The position numbers and the translations under genes are program-made. From the NCBI RefSeq assembly GCF_023734775.1, contig NZ_AP025732.1, positions 2,176,501 to 2,240,500 of the forward strand: a stretch of DNA of 64,000 nt. Direction: 5' to 3'. Below, piece after piece: positions 58,395 through 64,000 of this stretch (position 1 is its first letter; each line of letters begins with the position of its first letter). The notes beneath the pieces are model-generated. The model made no database searches. It saw only the letters and a list, made by a program, of their open reading frames with translations, and was not told where the DNA came from. The DNA comes from Nostoc cf. commune SO-36. GTDB taxonomy: Bacteria > Cyanobacteriota > Cyanobacteriia > Cyanobacteriales > Nostocaceae.

Positions 58395-61160
58395 TTGTTC
58401 CATTTCAGTAAAAAACGTACTAACTTATTTAACATTTTTCAAAAAATATTTATACCTAAAAAGCTGATGAAACTAGTTAAATCTGAGTACAAAAAAGCTG
58501 AAGAAAAATACTCTCGATTTTTCTCACTCTCTATAGATTTATTGTGTATTGCTAACTTTGATGGTTATTTTAAGTATTTAAATCCAGTATGGACAAAAAC
58601 ACTAGGTTGGTCAATTCAGGAACTTGTTGCTAAACCCTTTATTGAATTTATTCATCCTGAAGACCGTGAATCTACTATTGCAGCAGCCCAAAATATTACT
58701 CACTCGGTGGATGCAATTAGCTTTGAAAACCGTTATCTTTGTCAGGATGGTTCTTACAAATGGCTATCGTGGAATGCGACTGGTTTTAGTGAAGAAAAGT
58801 TGATTTATGCAGTAGCTCGTGACATCACTGCTAATAAACAAAATGAAATAGCGTTACAAAAATCTATCCAAGAATTAGAAGCTTTTAAATTTGCTTTAAA
58901 TGCCCATTCACTGGTAGCTATTACAGATAAAACTGGAAGAATAACCTATGTTAATGACCAATTTTGTGAAATTTCTCAATATTCTTTAGAAGAACTTCTA
59001 GGGCAAGATCATCGGATTATCAATTCTGGATATCACACAAAAGAATTTTTTGCAAACTTATGGAAAACTATTGCCCAAGGAAAAATCTGGAAAGGAGAAA
59101 TTCAAAATAAAGCTAAGGATGGAACTCTTTATTGGGTAGATACTTTGATCGCCCCAATGTTGAACCAAGATAAAAACTCCTATCAATATGTATCAATTCG
59201 TACAGATATTACACAGCGTAAGCTTTCAGAGTTAGCTTTATTGGAGCGATCGCGTTTGTCAGTTTTGAGTGCAGAAGTCAGTTTAGCTTTATCTCAAAGT
59301 GGCACACTTCCAGATATTCTGCAAAATTGTACAAATACTATTTCCCAATACCTTGATATCGGCTTTGTTTGTATCTGGACATTTGAACGACAGACAAACC
59401 AGCTACAATTGCAAGCTGGCGTTTATTGCACAGATATTACTTGTAGTGCTTTGAGCGATACTCAAGATTTCCCAGACCATATTGCTTTAGTCAATAATAC
59501 TATTGGCTTAATGATTCAAAACCATCAAGCTATTTTTAACAAAGAATTATCAATTAATCATTCAGAAAATATTATCAAGTCTACATTTTCGATTTCTCGA
59601 TTTTCTGCTTATCCTTTAATAGTAGAGCAGCAATTAATTGGCATAATTGCTTTATTTAGTGAGCAATTATTTACTGAACCAACTCATAACCTATTAAATT
59701 GGATTGCTAATAATATTGCTGTAGCTATTGACCGAATCTGGGCGCGAGAAGAACTCCTCAGTCGTCGAGAAGCTTTATTGCTGCGTCTAGCTAGTCAAAT
59801 ACGCAGTTCTCTTAACCTAGATATGATCTTAGAAACTGCTGTTAATGAAATTCGCAGCTTATTACAAATTGACCGTTGCTACTTTCTTTCTTACTTACCG
59901 CATCCATCCGAACCAAGCCTGACTATTACTTATGAAGCAAGAAACCCTAACTTACCGACTATGTTAGGTAGCATTCCACTACAAAAAAGTACTTTTTTAA
60001 CCAAAATACTTCTTTCTCAAGAGTTAATTTGCATCGATAATATTAATAGTAAATCACATCTCGATTATGATATGCAAGAACTTTTAACTGAGTTTGGTAT
60101 CACGTCTCAACTAATGCTACCAGTTAAGAGTAATTCCGGTGAAATTGGGGCAATTGTGTGCAGTCATTGTAGTGGCGATCGCATTTGGACTAACAGTGAA
60201 ATTAAACTGCTACAAGCTGTTTGCGATCAACTAGCGATCGCCATCGATCATGCACAACTTTATACTCAAAGTCGCTCTGCTACTTTAGAAGCTCAAACTC
60301 AAGCTGAAAAACTCACCGAAACCTTGCATAAATTGCAGCAAACTCAATCTCAACTGATCCAGAATGAAAAAATGTCTAGTTTAGGACAATTAGTAGCTGG
60401 AGTTGCTCATGAAATCAACAATCCAGTTAATTTTATTCATGGTAACTTAACCTATGCTAACGAATATTTTCAAGAGATGTTAACTCTCTTACACCTTTAT
60501 CAGCAACACTATCCTCAGCCCCAAAGAGAAATTGAAGATTTCTCGGAAAAAATTGATTTAGAATTTATTACTAGCGATCTTTCTCAACTTCTGTCTTCAA
60601 TGAATATGGGTACTAAACGTATCCGTGAAATTGTTTTGGGATTGCGAAACTTTTCTCGTCATGATGAAGCAGATAAAAAATTAGTTGATATTCATGAAGG
60701 AATCGAAAATACGTTATTAATTTTACATTATCGTTGGAAAGATAATGGAATTGGATTGGATATATCTATAATTAAGGAATATGGCGATTTGCCCTTAGTT
60801 GATTGCTACGCTGGGCAGCTTAATCAGGTATTTATGAATATTTTAACTAATGCGATCGATGCTTTAGAAGAGTCAATGATTAGCAAAAAAATAAGTCATA
60901 AACCACAAATTAAAATTCAGACTGAAATTTTAGACAGTAAATTTGTTGTCATCAGAATTGCTGACAATGGATTAGGAATGGCGGAAGACATTAGAAAGCT
61001 GTTATTTGATCCATTTTTCACCACAAAACCCGTGGGTAAGGGAACAGGTTTAGGATTATCAATTAGCTACCAAATTGTAGTAGAAAAACATGGTGGAATT
61101 CTGAATTGTCTATCAGAACCTGGAAAAGGTACAGAATTCTGGATTCAAATTCCGATTTAA
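58395..61160 (+). CDS. Soluble PAS/GAF hybrid sensor histidine kinase
   Basis: This protein has up to 921 residues with no membrane segment. In order: two PAS domains (FDGYFKYLNPVWTKTLGWSI; ITDKTGRITYVNDQFCEISQ) with PAC tails, GAF 1 (about 300-440), GAF 2 (about 460-620), a coiled link, HisKA with the phosphorylated His in LVAGVAHEINNPVNFIHGN, and HATPase (NILTNAIDAL, IADNGLGMAE, GKGTGLGLSIS). The frame opens at TTG 58395; ATG 58467 (MKLVKSEYKK) is a likelier start. The input may be redox, light or a small ligand. No response regulator is adjacent, as is common in Nostoc. Confidence 0.92.
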   Translation: MFHFSKKRTNLFNIFQKIFIPKKLMKLVKSEYKKAEEKYSRFFSLSIDLLCIANFDGYFKYLNPVWTKTLGWSIQELVAKPFIEFIHPEDRESTIAAAQNITHSVDAISFENRYLCQDGSYKWLSWNATGFSEEKLIYAVARDITANKQNEIALQKSIQELEAFKFALNAHSLVAITDKTGRITYVNDQFCEISQYSLEELLGQDHRIINSGYHTKEFFANLWKTIAQGKIWKGEIQNKAKDGTLYWVDTLIAPMLNQDKNSYQYVSIRTDITQRKLSELALLERSRLSVLSAEVSLALSQSGTLPDILQNCTNTISQYLDIGFVCIWTFERQTNQLQLQAGVYCTDITCSALSDTQDFPDHIALVNNTIGLMIQNHQAIFNKELSINHSENIIKSTFSISRFSAYPLIVEQQLIGIIALFSEQLFTEPTHNLLNWIANNIAVAIDRIWAREELLSRREALLLRLASQIRSSLNLDMILETAVNEIRSLLQIDRCYFLSYLPHPSEPSLTITYEARNPNLPTMLGSIPLQKSTFLTKILLSQELICIDNINSKSHLDYDMQELLTEFGITSQLMLPVKSNSGEIGAIVCSHCSGDRIWTNSEIKLLQAVCDQLAIAIDHAQLYTQSRSATLEAQTQAEKLTETLHKLQQTQSQLIQNEKMSSLGQLVAGVAHEINNPVNFIHGNLTYANEYFQEMLTLLHLYQQHYPQPQREIEDFSEKIDLEFITSDLSQLLSSMNMGTKRIREIVLGLRNFSRHDEADKKLVDIHEGIENTLLILHYRWKDNGIGLDISIIKEYGDLPLVDCYAGQLNQVFMNILTNAIDALEESMISKKISHKPQIKIQTEILDSKFVVIRIADNGLGMAEDIRKLLFDPFFTTKPVGKGTGLGLSISYQIVVEKHGGILNCLSEPGKGTEFWIQIPI

Positions 61161-61273
61161 AAATACTCTGTGCTTAAAAATAGCACGATTTTATGCAAAG
61201 CTGTACTTTGATATTTCTTTAAGGAAAAATATGCAAATATCCCTCTGCTCAAATCTTGCAGCTAACTAACCTT

Positions 61274-61291
61274 AGTCCGCCTAAGCGGACT
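61274..61291 (+). terminator. Terminator of the PAS/GAF kinase
   Basis: AGTCCGC pairs with GCGGACT across 4 bases and is followed by TTGTTTATTTTG. It lies about 110 bases after the kinase stop. Confidence 0.8.
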
Positions 61292-61335
61292 TTGTTTATT
61301 TTGTTCGGTACTCTGTATAATTTAAATTAAATTTT

Positions 61336-62394
61336 ATGAAAAAATGCTTCATACCACCAAGCCTCGTTACTAGATATTGCTTATTCAATAAAAGTAGAGT
61401 TCTGATTGTAGCGGTAATTCTGGCGTTACTTAGCACAGGCTGTACTGGAAAAGTGTCTCAGAAGAATCAGCCTGTTGTCGATAGTGTCTCAAGTAAACAG
61501 AACTTACCAGCTTTAAGGATTGGGGTGCTGCCTACGCAAAGCCGGACAGAGCAGGAGCGGATGATTAAACCCTTAAAAGAATACTTAGAGCAATCTCTTG
61601 GACAGAGGGGTGATAGTAAGTCGCAATCAAAGATAATAGGAGGACAAGGGAGACACAAAAAACGAGAGATCGAAAAGGTAGAATATGCGATCGTAAGTTC
61701 AGTAGATTTTCAGATTGCTAAAGATTATGAGCAAATCATTGACTGGCTATTACAGGATAAGCTGGACATGGCTTATTTAGGGCCTATGAGCTATTTGGAG
61801 GCATTAGACCGGGGTGCTAAAGTCGAACCGTTGGTTGCTCCCATTGATAAATATACGGGACAACCCTGGTATCGGGCGTGTATCATTGTCAAACAAGACA
61901 GTCTCATCAAAACCTTAAAAGACCTCAAAGGTAAGCGTATTGCCTTTGTAGATAAATTATCAACCTCTGGGTATTTGATGCCCCTGGCAACATTCAAAAA
62001 AGTAGGGATTAATTATGACCGGGATTTTGCTCAAGTCCTCTATACTGGCAGCCATAGCAACAGTATGGCTGCATTAGAAGATGGTATTGTTGATGCAGCA
62101 GCCACTAATATTTCCTCCTACTTGAAACGGCAAAAAAGTGGTAAGCTAACACCTCAAAATTCCAGAATTCTGTGGGAATCTGCCCCTATACCCAGTTCTC
62201 CAATAGTAGTGTCCAAAAGACTAGCACCTGAGTTAATCCTACGGCTAAAGCAGTCTTTTATTAGTAGCCCAGAAGGTCTTGAGGATATTATCGGAACTGA
62301 ATCAGCCGGATACACCCTTGTTAGTTATTCAGATTACGCTCCTATTGTACAACTCCGAAAATATCTCAACTTAATTTCTGTTCCGGGAAAATGA
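61336..62394 (+). CDS. PhnD-like substrate-binding lipoprotein
   Basis: This 352-residue binding protein of the phosphate/phosphite/phosphonate type has an N-terminal membrane segment followed by the lipobox LLSTGC (Cys 36). The body shows LRIGVLPTQSRTEQERMIKP, LDMAYLGPMSYLEALDRGAK, YTGQPWYRACIIVKQDSL and LKGKRIAFVDKLSTSGYLMP. These match PhnD-like proteins that bind oxoanions. It overlaps a histidine kinase gene (ATGA), not a permease, so it probably serves as a sensor input. Confidence 0.9.
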   Translation: MKKCFIPPSLVTRYCLFNKSRVLIVAVILALLSTGCTGKVSQKNQPVVDSVSSKQNLPALRIGVLPTQSRTEQERMIKPLKEYLEQSLGQRGDSKSQSKIIGGQGRHKKREIEKVEYAIVSSVDFQIAKDYEQIIDWLLQDKLDMAYLGPMSYLEALDRGAKVEPLVAPIDKYTGQPWYRACIIVKQDSLIKTLKDLKGKRIAFVDKLSTSGYLMPLATFKKVGINYDRDFAQVLYTGSHSNSMAALEDGIVDAAATNISSYLKRQKSGKLTPQNSRILWESAPIPSSPIVVSKRLAPELILRLKQSFISSPEGLEDIIGTESAGYTLVSYSDYAPIVQLRKYLNLISVPGK

Positions 62395-64000
62395 AAATCT
62401 CGACAAAGTTTTTTACAGGTTCTGCCGTGTCTGTCGGATTGATAATAGCTATTCTCGTTGGCAATACTGTAGCTGTCCAACAGATAAGGCAGACTATCCG
62501 GGAGAAAAGTAATCAAACTACCGAAACTATAAAAGTTGCTCTGACTGCGAAAAATGCCTTGAAGTCTGAAATTATTGAACTCAAAGATATTGTCTTACTT
62601 AAGAATAAAGACACAGAAATGGTCAAGTATTCAAAACAGTTTCTAGACTCCCTCGACAAATTAGAACGCTTAATGCCAGATGCTACAGAAATTGCAGTGA
62701 TTCGTCGTCGTCACCAGTTTATTCGCCAGTTGACAAATCAACTAATCAACTGGAATTACAGTGACACTTCTTTAGCAGATTCCCAGCAGTATTTTAGAGC
62801 CATCAATTCCTTTGATAGAGACATTGAGTTGTTCCTCAGTCAGTTGATTAAACATGCAAATCAGCAGAACCTCCTGGTTGAAGATGAGCTAGAAAACTTA
62901 TATCAAGTACAGATAATTATCTCATTTGTAGTTGTGCAAGTGATTCTAATTTTATTTATTGGTAAATTTATAGTGATTTGGCATCCAACAATTAAGTCTT
63001 TGCAAAAATTACAAGCAGGAACAGCAGAGATTGCCGCCGGAAATCTAGATTACCGTTTAGATATTCAGACAGGGGATGAAGTCGAAGACCTTGCTAAGTC
63101 ATTTAACTATATGTCACTTAAGCTAGTTGAATCTCGTGAAACCCTGATGAAGAACACTGAATTAACCCAAATGAATCAACGTCTAGAGTTGGAAATTTAT
63201 GAACGCAAACAGGCAGAATCAGAGCTTCAGAAAGCTTTACATGAACTCCAAAGCACTCAAGCTCAATTGATTCAAACTGAGAAAATGTCTAGTCTGGGCC
63301 AGCTTGTGGCAGGGGTTGCACACGAAATTAATAACCCAGTTAACTTTATTTCTGGCAATATCGTTCACGCTAGTGAATACACTCAACACCTGCTAGAACT
63401 AATACGTCTTTACCAAGAAGAGTTCCCAGATTCTGGAGAGAAAATTCAGGAAAAGGTTGAGGAAATCGATTTAGAATTTATGCTAGACGATTTGCCCAAA
63501 ATCCTCAAGTCAATGACAATGGGATCTAAACGAATTCAGCAGATTGTTTTATCTTTACGTACCTTTTCTCATCTGGATGAAGCAGATATGAAAGAGGTTA
63601 ATATTCACGAAGGAATTGATAGTACATTGCTGATTTTGCAGAATCGATTGAAAGCCAAGCCAGAGCATCCAAAAATTGAAATTATCAAAGAGTATGGCGA
63701 GTTACCTTTAGTAGAATGCTATGCAGGGCAGTTAAATCAAGTGTTTATGAATGTGATTAGTAATGCTATCGATGCTCTTAATATGTTCAATGTTCAACGT
63801 TCTTGGCAAGAGATTGAGAGCAATCCTAGTAAGATTATAATTACTACTAAACTTGTTAATCATAACCGAGTAGCAGTGAGAATTGCAGATAATGGGTCAG
63901 GTATGACCCAAGAGGTAAAAAATAAACTATTTGATCCATTTTTTACTACTAAACCTGTGGGACAGGGAACAGGGTTAGGCTTATCAATTAGCTATCAGAT
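62391..64000 (+). CDS. Membrane sensor histidine kinase (partial)
   Basis: The ATG at 62391 overlaps the PhnD-like stop. The frame is open to the window edge (about 536 residues). In order: a first membrane helix (FFTGSAVSVGLIIAILVGNT), a periplasmic part of about 150 residues, a second helix (IIISFVVVQVILILFIGKFI), a HAMP domain (LQAGTAEIAAGNLDYRLDI), a coiled coil, HisKA with VAGVAHEINNPVNFISGN, and HATPase up to GQGTGLGLSISYQ. Its catalytic half closely resembles the preceding kinase, suggesting duplication. With the binding protein it likely senses an oxoanion. The last residues are not visible. Confidence 0.93.
   Translation, partial: MKISTKFFTGSAVSVGLIIAILVGNTVAVQQIRQTIREKSNQTTETIKVALTAKNALKSEIIELKDIVLLKNKDTEMVKYSKQFLDSLDKLERLMPDATEIAVIRRRHQFIRQLTNQLINWNYSDTSLADSQQYFRAINSFDRDIELFLSQLIKHANQQNLLVEDELENLYQVQIIISFVVVQVILILFIGKFIVIWHPTIKSLQKLQAGTAEIAAGNLDYRLDIQTGDEVEDLAKSFNYMSLKLVESRETLMKNTELTQMNQRLELEIYERKQAESELQKALHELQSTQAQLIQTEKMSSLGQLVAGVAHEINNPVNFISGNIVHASEYTQHLLELIRLYQEEFPDSGEKIQEKVEEIDLEFMLDDLPKILKSMTMGSKRIQQIVLSLRTFSHLDEADMKEVNIHEGIDSTLLILQNRLKAKPEHPKIEIIKEYGELPLVECYAGQLNQVFMNVISNAIDALNMFNVQRSWQEIESNPSKIIITTKLVNHNRVAVRIADNGSGMTQEVKNKLFDPFFTTKPVGQGTGLGLSISYQ

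Overview
This window is chromosomal DNA from a filamentous, heterocyst-forming cyanobacterium of the Nostoc/Anabaena group. The evidence is the presence of hetR, a patX-type RGSGR gene, glnA with a gifA neighbour, psaK, apcF, cp12, ado/aar and a cyanobacterial-order atp cluster, together with many HIP1 octamers (GCGATCGC) and heptanucleotide STRR repeats. No tRNA, rRNA or CRISPR array was recognised.

Layout. 1-2.3 kb: the start of the atp operon on the minus strand (atp1, atpB, atpH, atpG; the last runs off the left edge). 2.7-9.4 kb: a methyltransferase, a complete ISAzo13-like insertion sequence with terminal inverted repeats, a secreted Cys protein, a His-rich Zn/Cd P1B-ATPase and an exported protein. 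9.6-20 kb: housekeeping genes (ecfT-like, der, site-2 protease, psaK, trpF, folE, SDR, accA) and the alkane genes aar and ado. 20-29.5 kb: sugar ABC permease, a haemagglutinin-type exoprotein, a BrnT/BrnA toxin-antitoxin pair, moaA, rpsD, an IS605-type remnant and a Cys-repeat exported protein. 29.7-35.3 kb: hetR with a 2.2-kb gene-free upstream region, then a coiled-coil/repeat/DMT-transporter fusion. 36-44 kb: Pit phosphate permease, alcohol dehydrogenase, a decayed PIN toxin with its antitoxin, a restriction-modification island (controller, HNH nuclease, methyltransferase carrying an internal HTH) and an FAD oxidoreductase. 44-51.8 kb: patX, a methyltransferase, gifA and glnA (convergent, each with an NtcA box), apcF, a xisH remnant, an aspartic-protease pair, tlyA and cp12. 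52-64 kb: a MITE, a GTPase, small unknown genes, a HAD phosphatase, a NurA protein, a PAS/GAF histidine kinase, and a PhnD-like lipoprotein overlapping a second kinase that runs off the right edge.

How the genes fit together. Nitrogen control is the main theme. glnA has an activating-type NtcA promoter, while gifA, its inhibitor protein, has an NtcA box close to the -10 where it could repress. hetR and patX are master regulator and inhibitory-peptide precursor of heterocyst patterning. patX is preceded by TCCGGA at -35 spacing, the element of HetR-dependent DIF promoters. aar, ado and accA link fatty-acid synthesis to alkanes.

The most unusual general property is the number of coding lesions in well-conserved genes. 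Single-base indels disrupt atpB, aar, ado (three), apcF and tlyA, and in-frame stops interrupt cp12, an aspartic-protease gene and a PIN toxin. In each case the expected family sequence continues in another frame or beyond the stop, so either the sequence has indel errors or these genes are decaying. Repeats have also entered coding sequence in frame (pit, FAD oxidoreductase) or out of use (PIN toxin).
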